A DNA stretch of 64,000 nucleotides from NCBI RefSeq assembly GCF_030812775.1, contig NZ_JAUSTI010000019.1, positions 1-64,000 of the forward strand. The letters are read 5' to 3'. The notes beneath the pieces were generated by a model. That model made no database searches and was not told where the DNA came from. It was given only the letters and a program-made list of their open reading frames with translations. The first letter of the stretch is position 1. Each line of letters begins with the position of its first letter. The position numbers and the translations under genes are program-made. Positions 32,526 through 41,509 of this stretch are shown here, piece after piece. This DNA is from Paenibacillus tundrae. GTDB taxonomy: Bacteria > Bacillota > Bacilli > Paenibacillales > Paenibacillaceae.

Positions 32526-33890
32526 ATGTTTTCGTTTATAATTCCTACGTACAATTCAAAAGACTACTTGTACCAATCTTTAATTTATCTTAGTAGTCTT
32601 AATAAACCCAAAGGTATCTCTTTTGAAATTATTATTGTTGATGACGGATCGAATGACAACACATACAGTATATTGAAGTATTTCCCGATTTTAATGGAGT
32701 GTATACAATATATCTATCTTCCACGGGATCGTAATTCTTGTCGCTCGCGCACACGTAATGAAGGAATAAAGAGGAGTAGTGGAGAGTACCTAATTTTCCT
32801 TGATAGTGGAGTACTTGTCCCACCTATTTTTTTAGAGAATCTACTGAAAAAAAATCTTATTAATGAAAAAACAGTCATATTACATTATGTCTATGGTTTA
32901 TATGTGATTCCTGATAACGAAGATACTTCATTACTTAATGAAATGACCCCGCATAACATGACATCTGTATCTGAGAAGTTGAGTTTGAAGTCTGATTGGC
33001 AGGATAGTAGAAGCAATTTGTTTCAATTAGTTAATAACGATCTCAATAAGCTCCCTTCTCCTTGGACGATAGGATATACATGTTCACTTACTGTGCCTAA
33101 AAAGCTCTGCTTAGAAAGTGGATTGTTTGATGAAGACTTTAAAGGTTGGGGAGCAGAGGACAGTGATTTCTGTTACAACCTTTATGAGAAAGGAGCGAGC
33201 TTCATATCGGAGAGGGAATCCTTTGCTTTCCATCTTCCTCATCCTCCAAACAGTAGCGACACATCAAAAAGATTACACGGATTAGAAAATAGAAGGAGAT
33301 TGCATAGGAAAAGGTTCAGAATGGATACCGAGTTGCTCATTTTTTTGTCCAGTAGATTACAACATTTTATGATGGGATATTTTCAGAATCTTATTATAGA
33401 AGATCTAATCCCTAATTATGAGCGTGATGTATATGGATGGATAAATAAAAAAATTATACTTGGGACTACTCATTCGCTTTTAATAGGAACAAGTAGTATG
33501 AATACATGTCGTCAGTTAGAAGTTAGCGATGTTTTTTTGCAAAATGTATCGTTAGTGAAAGAGTTTGAAGAAATGTTCAGGGATAGGAAATCTAAATATT
33601 TATTAGGGTGCGACACTCCATACCATGAAGATCATTTTGATTGTGTTATTGTTACAGACTTTTTCAGATTACTTACTCCCGTTCTTATGAAGGCTTTTTT
33701 TCACGAACTACAGCGAATAAGTAAGAATGCATACTTTATATTTACGGCTGATTATGAACCTAAAAGTATATACTGGGCACGATATGAAGAATTAAATGAA
33801 GTCATTGAGGAATTAAACTTCAACTTTGATGTTGTTGAACAGCTCGACAAACATACTATATTTACACTCAAACAAAAAGCTTCATCTTAA
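32526..33890 (+). CDS. GT2 glycosyltransferase fused to methyltransferase-like domain
   Basis: A 454-residue protein. Residues 1-~260 form a GT-A family 2 glycosyltransferase: FSFIIPTYNSKDYL, VDDGSNDNT, LIFLDSGVLVP at the DxD position, and a GWGAEDSDFCYNLYEKGA galactosyltransferase-type end. The C-terminal ~150 residues read like a SAM-methyltransferase fold (LGTTHSLLIGTSSM, EVSDVF, HFDCVIVTDFFRLLTPVLMK, with YFIF), but the glycine-rich SAM loop is poor, so the domain may be degenerate. AGGAGGGTGAGCT precedes ATG 32526. It is followed by another GT2 gene. Confidence 0.8.
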   Translation: MFSFIIPTYNSKDYLYQSLIYLSSLNKPKGISFEIIIVDDGSNDNTYSILKYFPILMECIQYIYLPRDRNSCRSRTRNEGIKRSSGEYLIFLDSGVLVPPIFLENLLKKNLINEKTVILHYVYGLYVIPDNEDTSLLNEMTPHNMTSVSEKLSLKSDWQDSRSNLFQLVNNDLNKLPSPWTIGYTCSLTVPKKLCLESGLFDEDFKGWGAEDSDFCYNLYEKGASFISERESFAFHLPHPPNSSDTSKRLHGLENRRRLHRKRFRMDTELLIFLSSRLQHFMMGYFQNLIIEDLIPNYERDVYGWINKKIILGTTHSLLIGTSSMNTCRQLEVSDVFLQNVSLVKEFEEMFRDRKSKYLLGCDTPYHEDHFDCVIVTDFFRLLTPVLMKAFFHELQRISKNAYFIFTADYEPKSIYWARYEELNEVIEELNFNFDVVEQLDKHTIFTLKQKASS

Positions 33891-33910
33891 AGGAGGGTAA
33901 CAAAGATTTT

Positions 33911-34921
33911 ATGAAAAAAGTATCCGTGATTATTCCTACTTATAATAAGGCCGAGTATTTGGATTTGACATTATCATCATTTATAAATCAAACTTACAAA
34001 AATTTTGAAATTATTATTATTGATGACGGAAGTGAGGATAATACATTAGAAGTAATAGGTCAATACGAGGATTTATTGGATATAAAGAGAATTAGTCATC
34101 TTAATCAGGGTAGAGCCTATTCACGTAATCGTGGATTGGATATATCCACTGGAGAGATAATTTTGTTTAACGATGATGACCGTATAGCATCTCCAAATTT
34201 TATTGAAACCCATCTGAATGCACATCTCTATAAAAATTACAACATCGTAATAGGGTGGAAGCATAATCTACTTAGCATATGGAGTAGAGATATTTCAGTA
34301 CCTATGGATGAATTGGCATATTTGGCAAAGAAAAACCCTCATATTTATGATCTGAATAAGAAATATGGAGAGGAAGATTATCACTACTTAGTTAGCCAAA
34401 AAGATATTAGAAATTTCGAATTAGCGAGGATGAAGACATTCACTTGTGAAAACGGGAAAGACAACTTCTCCAAATTACTTGATTATTATAAAAATAACAT
34501 TGACCAGTTTCATTTTCGTTGGTTGATCGGAACAACAGCAAATATGTCTGTTAATAGAGAATTGTTAGAAAGAGTAGGCTTATTTGATGAGAATTTTGTG
34601 GGATGGGGTATGGAAGATACTGAACTGACGTATCGTATGATTAAAGAAGGTGGAGAATTAGTGTTAGAAAGAAAAGCAGTTAATTACCATCAATATCATC
34701 GTAGGGATAACAATCAAAATATAGTTCGTCCCCAATTGAAAAAAAACATTCAGTACTTTTGTGCGAAGTATGATAATTTAGATTGTTACTTGTATCATAG
34801 AAGTTTCGACAAAAAAATAACTCTCATTGAAGCTAATGAACTATTAGATGCTATACAAAATAATAAAGAAATAATACATGAGTTAAAGAGTGTGTATGCT
34901 GAATATTATAAAGAAAATTAA
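33911..34921 (+). CDS. GT2 family glycosyltransferase
   Basis: A 336-residue GT-A enzyme: VSVIIPTYNKAEYLDLTL at the N-terminus, IIIDDGSEDNT, SRNRGLDISTGEIILFNDDDR with the metal-binding acidic cluster, and LFDENFVGWGMEDTELTYRM near 235. It lacks membrane segments. It is a second-sugar transferase candidate acting with the fused GT2 upstream. AAAGGAGGG precedes the start by 15 bp. Sugar donor unknown. Confidence 0.88.
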   Translation: MKKVSVIIPTYNKAEYLDLTLSSFINQTYKNFEIIIIDDGSEDNTLEVIGQYEDLLDIKRISHLNQGRAYSRNRGLDISTGEIILFNDDDRIASPNFIETHLNAHLYKNYNIVIGWKHNLLSIWSRDISVPMDELAYLAKKNPHIYDLNKKYGEEDYHYLVSQKDIRNFELARMKTFTCENGKDNFSKLLDYYKNNIDQFHFRWLIGTTANMSVNRELLERVGLFDENFVGWGMEDTELTYRMIKEGGELVLERKAVNYHQYHRRDNNQNIVRPQLKKNIQYFCAKYDNLDCYLYHRSFDKKITLIEANELLDAIQNNKEIIHELKSVYAEYYKEN

Positions 34922-34944
34922 GGCAGAACATTAGGGAGGAAATA

Positions 34945-35934
34945 ATGGAAGTTATTAGAGTTAAGAACTTAACAAGAACTTTCAGACAAGCGATAAAGGA
35001 GCCTGGAATTAAAGGGGCAATAAAGCATTTATTCCAGGGGAAATATGTAGATAAAAATGCAGTTAATAACATCAGTTTTACTATTAATAAAGGGGAAGCG
35101 GTAGCTTATTTGGGGAAGAATGGTGCTGGAAAATCTACCACAATTAAAATGCTAACGGGCATACTTAGACCTACTTCTGGTGAACTTTTGGTTAATGGTA
35201 TTCAACCTCACAAGAATAGGCTTCAATACACTAAGGAAATAGGAGTGGTTTTTGGTCAGAGAAGCCAGCTGTGGATGGATATACCTATATATGAATCCTT
35301 TAAATTATTGAAAGATATTTATGGTATTTCTAATACTGTCTTTCAAAAAAAATTATCGGATTTTTCAGAAATGCTTGATCTAAATGATTTCATTCATCTT
35401 CCAGCGAGAAAGATTTCCTTGGGTCAAAGGATGAAAGCAGATCTTGTTGCATCCTTGCTCCACAATCCCAAAATTCTCTATTTAGATGAACCAACTATTG
35501 GACTTGATATTGAATCTAAAAATAAAATCAGAAAATTTATCTCTTACCTCAAGGATTCATATAATACAACCATTTTGTTAACAACTCATGATCTTGCAGA
35601 TATTGAACAAATATGTGACCGTTTAATTCTTATTGATGAAGGTAGAATTCTTTATGATGGGACTATTAAACTTGCTAAAGAGAAATATGCTAACTTGAAA
35701 AAACTTCATGTAACAATAGAAAAAGATGACCCTAAACTTCTAATAGGATTATCTAAAATAAACAGTTTAACAATTGAGAGCAAAATGAAAAACAAAATAT
35801 CAATCACTTTTAATCAACATGAGGTAACATCTGGTGAGATAATAACTCAATTCATCAAGTACACACAGATATATGATATTAGTATTGAGGAACCATCGAT
35901 TGAAAATATTTTGGAGCTTATGTATTTACAGTAA
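34945..35934 (+). CDS. ABC exporter ATP-binding protein (NodI/DrrA type)
   Basis: A 329-residue ATPase: Walker A GKNGAGKST (58-66), Q-loop near GVVFGQRSQLW, signature SLGQRMKADL, Walker B ILYLDEP and the switch His in LLTTHDL. The N-terminal RTFRQAIKEPG insertion and a C-terminal ~90-residue extension are typical of ATPases paired with ABC-2 permeases for drug, nodulation-factor or polysaccharide export. Two ABC-2-type permease genes follow, so it probably drives export of the island product. Confidence 0.92.
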   Translation: MEVIRVKNLTRTFRQAIKEPGIKGAIKHLFQGKYVDKNAVNNISFTINKGEAVAYLGKNGAGKSTTIKMLTGILRPTSGELLVNGIQPHKNRLQYTKEIGVVFGQRSQLWMDIPIYESFKLLKDIYGISNTVFQKKLSDFSEMLDLNDFIHLPARKISLGQRMKADLVASLLHNPKILYLDEPTIGLDIESKNKIRKFISYLKDSYNTTILLTTHDLADIEQICDRLILIDEGRILYDGTIKLAKEKYANLKKLHVTIEKDDPKLLIGLSKINSLTIESKMKNKISITFNQHEVTSGEIITQFIKYTQIYDISIEEPSIENILELMYLQ

Positions 35935-35966
35935 ACAAAAATATACTGAAACAATTGAGGTAAGTC

Positions 35967-36749
35967 ATGAAAAAGTATATCGCTGTGGTTAAATGTTCTA
36001 TACAGCTCACTATCGCATATCGTACAACGTATATTATAAATATTTTGTTTAGTTTGGTTTCGGCATTGTTATTACTATGTTTGTGGGATGCAGTATACCA
36101 AGGCAAAAGTGAGCTAATGAATTTTAGCTGGGAAGAAATGAAAGCTTATATAATGATAGTATTCATAATTAATACCGATCTATATTCAGAACATCGCTGC
36201 TCACGGAAAATTTTAGATGGTTCAATTATTATGGATTTAATCAAACCCGTACAACATCAAGAATATACTTTATCTGAAATTTTAGGATCCATTCTTGTAA
36301 GTATTACTTTAAGTATTGTTATAAGTTCTATTATATTTATGGTTTTTGGGATGTACACCCCAGATCACGTTCTAGTGTGGTTACTTTTTATTATAAGTTT
36401 AGGCTTGGCCTTATTCATAAAGTATCTCATAATATTTGTTTTCTCTCTTTTCTCTTTTTGGACACATAACGTAACAGGTACCCTTTGGACTAGAGTAGCA
36501 ATAACTAATTTTTTCTCCGGTGCATTGATTCCTATCAGTTTTTTTCCAGAATGGTTGCAAAGAATAGCACTTTTATTGCCTTTTCAAGGGATTATCAATA
36601 CTCCTGTCATTATTTTTACGATGCAAGTAAGCTTCAATCAAATGATATTGTCGATCTATTTGCAGATATTATGGATAATTGTTATCTGGATAGTTGCTAA
36701 GTTTTTATTTAGAATATGTATTCAGAATATTGTTATCAATGGGGGATAG
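35967..36749 (+). CDS. ABC-2 type exporter permease subunit 1
   Basis: A 260-residue membrane protein with six hydrophobic segments (first at ~18-45, NILFSLVSALLLLCLWDAVY). The arrangement and size fit ABC-2 permeases of the DUF990 type found in pairs. It lies 32 bp after the ATPase gene and 8 bp before the second permease. It forms the membrane channel with its partner. Confidence 0.87.
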   Translation: MKKYIAVVKCSIQLTIAYRTTYIINILFSLVSALLLLCLWDAVYQGKSELMNFSWEEMKAYIMIVFIINTDLYSEHRCSRKILDGSIIMDLIKPVQHQEYTLSEILGSILVSITLSIVISSIIFMVFGMYTPDHVLVWLLFIISLGLALFIKYLIIFVFSLFSFWTHNVTGTLWTRVAITNFFSGALIPISFFPEWLQRIALLLPFQGIINTPVIIFTMQVSFNQMILSIYLQILWIIVIWIVAKFLFRICIQNIVINGG

Positions 36750-36757
36750 TATAGACT

Positions 36758-37543
36758 TTGAAACATTATATTTGGTTATATTTGCGTATGCTTGCAGTCA
36801 ATATAAAATCTCAACTAAGCTTTAAGGCTGACTTTTGGATTATGTTTCTTAGTGGGAGTCTAAGTCAAATTTTAAATATAATATTTATTTTTGTTCTTTT
36901 TAATAGGATTCCAACATTAGCTGGGTGGGACATGTGGGAGATTGCTTTTATGCTGTCCCTCTTTTATATAACTGAGGGATTAGCTTCAATTTTCTTTGAA
37001 GGTACATGGAGCCTTCCGTCCATTGTTAACCGCGGGGAGTTTGATCGTCTTTTATTAAGACCTATTCCAACTGTCATTCAAATATTTACACTCGGATTTG
37101 GTCCACAAGGAGTTGGAAACGTATTGCTTGGTCTAACTATTCTGGTATATTCCTTCAAAGAGACCGCAATGGAATTAACCCCAAGTAATATAGTTTTATT
37201 ATCGTTCTCGATTTTATTTGGGGTGATTATAAGAGTAGCTATAAATTTAATTACATCCATTACATCTTTTTGGACCAAAAATGGAAATCCTATAATGATG
37301 GCAAGTAATAGTATCTTAGAATTCTCTAAATATCCAATATCTATATATATATTACCAATAAAAATTCTTTTGTTATTAATACCATATTCTTATATTACTT
37401 TTATTCCTGCTGCTCTTTTCTTTGAGAAAGAGTTTTGGAAGTATCTTTTTTACTTATTTCCGGTTGTCACCGTATATATCATACTCGTTGCTAAATTAGT
37501 ACTTAAGTTGGCTCTTAATAAATATGAGAGTTTCGGTAACTAA
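36758..37543 (+). CDS. ABC-2 type exporter permease subunit 2
   Basis: A 261-residue membrane protein starting at TTG 36758 (MKHYIWLYLRMLAVNIKS). It has an N-terminal amphipathic start, a hydrophobic segment at ~25-45 and several later ones, with a conserved-looking RGEFDRLLLRPI loop typical of DUF990 permeases. It completes the heteromeric exporter. The ribosome binding site is weak (GGGGGATAG). The exporter region ends with an inverted repeat at 37.58 kb. Confidence 0.87.
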   Translation: MKHYIWLYLRMLAVNIKSQLSFKADFWIMFLSGSLSQILNIIFIFVLFNRIPTLAGWDMWEIAFMLSLFYITEGLASIFFEGTWSLPSIVNRGEFDRLLLRPIPTVIQIFTLGFGPQGVGNVLLGLTILVYSFKETAMELTPSNIVLLSFSILFGVIIRVAINLITSITSFWTKNGNPIMMASNSILEFSKYPISIYILPIKILLLLIPYSYITFIPAALFFEKEFWKYLFYLFPVVTVYIILVAKLVLKLALNKYESFGN

Positions 37544-37577
37544 GCATTAGGAGACAAGCACTTGTCACGGTACCAGA

Positions 37578-37615
37578 CTTGTATAAGAAGCTTCGTATTA
37601 ATCTTCTTATACAAG
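37578..37615. terminator. 13-bp perfect inverted repeat after the exporter genes
   Basis: CTTGTATAAGAAG (37578-37590) pairs exactly with CTTCTTATACAAG (37603-37615) over a 12-nt loop. No T-run follows, so termination is not assured; it could be an RNA-stability or protein-binding element. Confidence 0.45.
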
Positions 37616-37734
37616 CGTGCAGATTTATATAAGGTTCGTGGTATACTTCTTCTTCTGTTTTTTAAACCAGAGCCGAACAAGATTAAATTATTATTTGAAG
37701 ATGTAGCTTCCTGTAACTTAAGGATATACCTAAG

Positions 37735-38547
37735 TTAGTTGGATTGTAACCATTCAATGATTCGATCTGTTATGTCAAGATTTATTTGATGTCCAGAATT
37801 AGGAGATTCAATATATGTAATCTGTTTGGAATGGATCGAATAATCATCTAAAACGGTCTTATAGAAGTAACGTTGAGAATAAACGGGAATAATGAAATCT
37901 GATTGTCCATGAAATATCAGAATTGACCTAGGAACCATTTTTGAAATTAGATTTATAGGGTCATTTAATGAGATGAGATTGAGTAACTTTTGATTTTCTT
38001 TTAAAACCGTTCTTGTGCTGAATTTTGCGAGTAATTCCTCATTCTTCTGCCAAGCAAGACAACTGTTTACAGCGATGAGCCCTTTAATGAACGGAAACTT
38101 TGTAAATAGTACAGAGGCTATGTATCCACCCATAGAGTACCCTTGAATATAGAAATTCTCCTTAATCACAGTTGGATATTCGACAATCAAATTTATTAAC
38201 TCTAATGATTCATCTATAGATTCAAAAATTGTATTCCATTGGCATATCAATTCTGCATTGTTGTTATCCTTTTTGATTCGCGCTCCGTGATTTGGCAGTT
38301 CAGGCACAATAATTTGGTAGCCAGCTTCAGCAATACGAGAGCAAAAAGGGATTGAGTTGTTCATTTCAGAGTTCCAACCGTAATAGTGAAGTATAGTTCC
38401 TTGTATTTTCTTTTTAGTAGGTTGAATAAAAAGAAAAGGTATCCCCAGTACTTCCCTTTTTTCAATATTAATTTGAAACACCCCGTATATGTAATGTATT
38501 GGATCTAATAGCTTAATTATACTATGGAGGGGAATTAATTGAAACAA
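37735..38547 (-). CDS. Alpha/beta hydrolase
   Basis: A 270-residue frame with a serine-hydrolase core: oxyanion region LHYYGWNSE, nucleophile elbow GYSMGGYIAS, acid loop HGQSDFIIP and catalytic His in SPNSGHQIN. It is the only minus-strand gene within the operon part of the island and is divergent from the CapK-like gene. The start is uncertain: no ATG or ribosome binding site is seen near the N-terminus, and TTG 38545-38547 would overlap the start of the divergent gene. Its 5' end may be altered. Thioesterase, esterase or deacylase roles are possible. Confidence 0.75.
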   Translation of the reverse strand: MFQLIPLHSIIKLLDPIHYIYGVFQINIEKREVLGIPFLFIQPTKKKIQGTILHYYGWNSEMNNSIPFCSRIAEAGYQIIVPELPNHGARIKKDNNNAELICQWNTIFESIDESLELINLIVEYPTVIKENFYIQGYSMGGYIASVLFTKFPFIKGLIAVNSCLAWQKNEELLAKFSTRTVLKENQKLLNLISLNDPINLISKMVPRSILIFHGQSDFIIPVYSQRYFYKTVLDDYSIHSKQITYIESPNSGHQINLDITDRIIEWLQSN

Positions 38548-39723
38548 GATTTGACTATTGAACAGTTAGGGAAAATAAAGGTACTTTTGAATGAGTTATA
38601 TTTAGAAAATGATTTTTATCGGAATTTATTCATAGAGAAAGATATAGACCCTGGAAATGTTGATTGTGAACACTTCCTCCAATTACCTGTTATCACTAAA
38701 GATGTTATTAGAAAAAACGAAGGCGATTATTACTCCAAAAGTGATGAGGCATATTATGTAGAATACACCACTGGTTCAACGGGGGTGCCATTAAGGTGTT
38801 TAAAGACAAAACGAGAAAAATTGATCTCGACTTTGGCTATCTGGCAAGAACGAAGACGATGGGATCCTGAAGTCAACATTGAGAATTATGTTAGTTTATT
38901 CGGTAGAGATGATACGTCGTTCAATCCTTTTGATTTCTCTGAACAAAATATGATTTATAGCTTCAACGAATTGTTATCGCTAAATCCACGTTGGCTAAGT
39001 GCTCCAATTACAGCTCTATTAAGATATGCAAAGTTAATAAATGAATGCATAATTAAATATGATAAGAAACAAATTAAATTTATTGAGCTTATAGGGGAAT
39101 ATGCTGAACAGTCAGAAAGAGAGATAGTAGAACATGCTTTTGGTTGCAAAACTATTTTGCACTATGGTTTGAGAGAGACTTGGTTCGCATGTTACGAGTG
39201 TCCGGAAGGTAACCTCCATGTGAGGGAGGACTTATTTTTTTTAGAGCAAGATAATTCGAATAAACAAATCCAAGAGGGCATGAATGAAATTTTGATTACA
39301 AGTTTTTTTAACAAAAAGATGCCTATTATTAGATATAGTACAGGGGATTTAGGGAAAGTTGAACGTATGCCTTGCAAGTGTGGCCAACATACTCAAGTTT
39401 TAAAACTAGCAGGTGGTAGGAAAGCGGGGATAATAAAGGGGCCTAATGAAATGCTAGGAGATATGTTTTTCAAGCGTATTATTCGTTCTCTTATTGAAGA
39501 TGGAGATGATTCTATCGAAACTTTTAGAGTAGAACAAAATTCTATTGACCAATTTACTTTTTTTATAGTTCCAAATGATCAATTTAACGATAGTGTAAAA
39601 TCAAAACTTGTGAAAAGAGTAAACGAGAAGATAAAAAGAAAAGTAACAGTAAATATAATTACTGTTAAAACTATTCCTGTATTAACAAGCGGGAAATTCC
39701 AAGTCTTTAAATGTCTCTGTTAG
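38539..39723 (+). CDS. CapK/PaaK-like adenylate-forming enzyme
   Basis: TTG 38539 behind TGGAGGGG gives 394 residues. It matches the phenylacetate-CoA ligase/CapK branch: YTTGSTGVPLRCLKT (around residues 76-90), HYGLRETWFACYEC, MPIIRYSTGDLG, a cysteine pair MPCKCGQ, GGRKAGII and C-terminal SGKFQVFK. Such enzymes activate aryl or acyl acids, and relatives occur in capsule clusters. It is a second activating enzyme in the island, distinct from the ANL ligase at 30.3 kb, so two acid building blocks are plausible. Confidence 0.85.
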   Translation: MKQDLTIEQLGKIKVLLNELYLENDFYRNLFIEKDIDPGNVDCEHFLQLPVITKDVIRKNEGDYYSKSDEAYYVEYTTGSTGVPLRCLKTKREKLISTLAIWQERRRWDPEVNIENYVSLFGRDDTSFNPFDFSEQNMIYSFNELLSLNPRWLSAPITALLRYAKLINECIIKYDKKQIKFIELIGEYAEQSEREIVEHAFGCKTILHYGLRETWFACYECPEGNLHVREDLFFLEQDNSNKQIQEGMNEILITSFFNKKMPIIRYSTGDLGKVERMPCKCGQHTQVLKLAGGRKAGIIKGPNEMLGDMFFKRIIRSLIEDGDDSIETFRVEQNSIDQFTFFIVPNDQFNDSVKSKLVKRVNEKIKRKVTVNIITVKTIPVLTSGKFQVFKCLC

Positions 39724-39746
39724 AAGATTTATAAAGAGTATAATCT

Positions 39747-39776
39747 TTGATTAACATTCTCTTTTTATGGTATTAT
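39747..39776 (+). promoter_or_regulatory. Possible sigma-A promoter before the epimerase gene
   Basis: TTGATT (39747-39752), 18-nt spacer, TATTAT (39771-39776), 38 bp before the epimerase start. Moderate match only. Confidence 0.35.
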
Positions 39777-39813
39777 CTAGTTGAATTTCTAAACATTTAT
39801 AGGGGGTTATGAT

Positions 39814-40968
39814 GTGGGGAAGAGAAAAATTATGGTTCTGTTTGGAACTAGACCTGAGGCAACTAAGATGTGTCCCGTTATTCAGGAATTAAAAAAGTAC
39901 ACTGAGTTTTTTGAAACAAAAGTTGTGACTACAGGTCAGCATCGTGAGCAACTCTATCAAGCGCTAAATCATTTTAATATAACACCGGATGTGGATCTTG
40001 CATTAATGAAAGAAAACCAGTCACTAGCTTACTTCACTTCTGCAGCTATAGCTGGATTAGACAAAGTTGTGTCAGAGGATATGCCTGACTTAATTTTGGT
40101 TCATGGTGATACTCAAACAGCACTTTGTGGTGGGCTTGTAGCTTTTTTTCATAAGATACCTGTTGGACATGTTGAGGCTGGACTGCGCTCTCATAATAAA
40201 TACTCACCATGGCCTGAGGAGGTAAATCGCAAGATTGTTGATGTTGTAACCGATTTGTTATTTGCTCCAACATCGATCTCTAAAGAAAATTTATTAAATG
40301 AAGGATACAGTAATGAGAACATTTTTGTTACAGGACAAACTGCAGTAGATGCAGCGTTATACACTCATAAGGAAGATTACGAATTCAAAAATACTATTTT
40401 AAAGAGTATTCTTGGTAATGGTAGTCGAGTAATAACACTGACAGCCCATCGAAGAGAGAATTACGGGGAACGTATGGAGAATATGTTTAATGCTATCCGG
40501 CGTATTGTTAATACTCACCCCGATGTAAATGTGGTTTATCCTGTTCATTTGAGTCCGATTGTGCGTGACAAGGCTTTCGGAATGTTATCTGGGCATGACA
40601 GAATACACTTAATAGATCCGTTAGAGTATCCTGACATGATTAATCTTATCTCTCGTTCTTATTTAATTATTAGTGATTCAGGAGGTTTACAAGAAGAAAC
40701 TCCTGTTTTTCGAAAACCCCTTGTTTTAATGCGTGATACTACAGAACGACCAGAGGCAGTCAATGCGAATGCAGTTTATTTGTCTGGAACAGATGAATCA
40801 GCAATTTATAACATAACGAATCAACTATTAGGCGATTCAGAGAGTTACAAAAGAATGACTGATATAAATAATCCATTTGGTGATGGCATGGCATCTAAAC
40901 GAATAGTAGAAATAATCACTAAACATTTCGGATTTGCCTCAGACCTTCCTATAGAGTTCAAAGGATGA
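39814..40968 (+). CDS. UDP-N-acetylglucosamine 2-epimerase (non-hydrolysing)
   Basis: GTG 39814 follows ATAGGGGGTT; 384 residues. Family features: MVLFGTRPEATKMCPVI, TTGQHREQL, VHGDTQTALCGG, GHVEAGLRSHNKYSPWPEE, LTAHRRENYG, VHLSPIV and SGGLQEE. It converts UDP-GlcNAc to UDP-ManNAc. It is a WecB/MnaA homologue, apparently with its own promoter, so its role in the island may be to supply ManNAc, or it may be a copy for cell-wall polymers. It is the last intact gene of the island. Confidence 0.92.
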   Translation: MGKRKIMVLFGTRPEATKMCPVIQELKKYTEFFETKVVTTGQHREQLYQALNHFNITPDVDLALMKENQSLAYFTSAAIAGLDKVVSEDMPDLILVHGDTQTALCGGLVAFFHKIPVGHVEAGLRSHNKYSPWPEEVNRKIVDVVTDLLFAPTSISKENLLNEGYSNENIFVTGQTAVDAALYTHKEDYEFKNTILKSILGNGSRVITLTAHRRENYGERMENMFNAIRRIVNTHPDVNVVYPVHLSPIVRDKAFGMLSGHDRIHLIDPLEYPDMINLISRSYLIISDSGGLQEETPVFRKPLVLMRDTTERPEAVNANAVYLSGTDESAIYNITNQLLGDSESYKRMTDINNPFGDGMASKRIVEIITKHFGFASDLPIEFKG

Positions 40969-41283
40969 CTCGTAAGATAGTATAAAAAAAGTATTCAAGA
41001 TTGTTGCATTGTTATTGATTCACATTTACATAGGTCTTCCAAAATAATAAAGGGAGACCTTCGCTTCATTAAATAATGCATATGTTAAGTACCAACAAGA
41101 TTAAAGATTTAAAAAAGCTAAATTTGACATGTAACTAGAACTGGTCTGAAGAATAATTAAAACAGTAGGACATACTGAAAACAGTTTAATTGTTATGCAA
41201 CTTACATAAATAAATTTATAATTCAGATCATTTCGACTTGCTTATGAATCCTATTTGCGATTCAGATGAGATAGGTGTTTTTT
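40969..41283. other. AT-rich intergenic stretch at the right island border
   Basis: No gene seen. It contains a small imperfect hairpin (AGGTCT 41032-41037, AGACCT 41055-41060) without T-run. AT-richness ends where homology to the left border repeat begins at about 41284. Confidence 0.6.
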
Positions 41284-41509
41284 GGAGAAAGCTGAGGAAG
41301 ACTGGGATATCGCAGAGGCGTTTAAACTGTACGTGAAGCAGCATTACATGCACGAGATCAGCCTTCAGGATATGACGGGACAGATGCATTTTAGCGTGGA
41401 TTATCTGAAAAATAAAACAGGGGTATATCCGAGTGAATATCGGCAACAGTGTACAGAACGAAAAAAAGCTCTGTCCCTGGATCATGAGAGCCATGGCGAC
41501 TTGAGCTGA
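41284..41509 (+). pseudogene. 3' fragment of the AraC-type response regulator, with internal deletion
   Basis: It encodes the region IAEAFKLYVKQHYMHEISLQD to SHGDLS of the response regulator at 18588-19397, but lacks 55 codons in frame (GKCFKK to FSRIF), which removes most of both helix-turn-helix units. There is no receiver domain. Non-functional. Confidence 0.9.

Noticed and set aside
21643..40968. Assigning the island to a capsule or O-antigen locus
   Set aside because: It lacks a polymerase, flippase, initiating phosphosugar transferase and chain-length regulator; the ACP, oxygenase and Dcd-fold genes do not fit.
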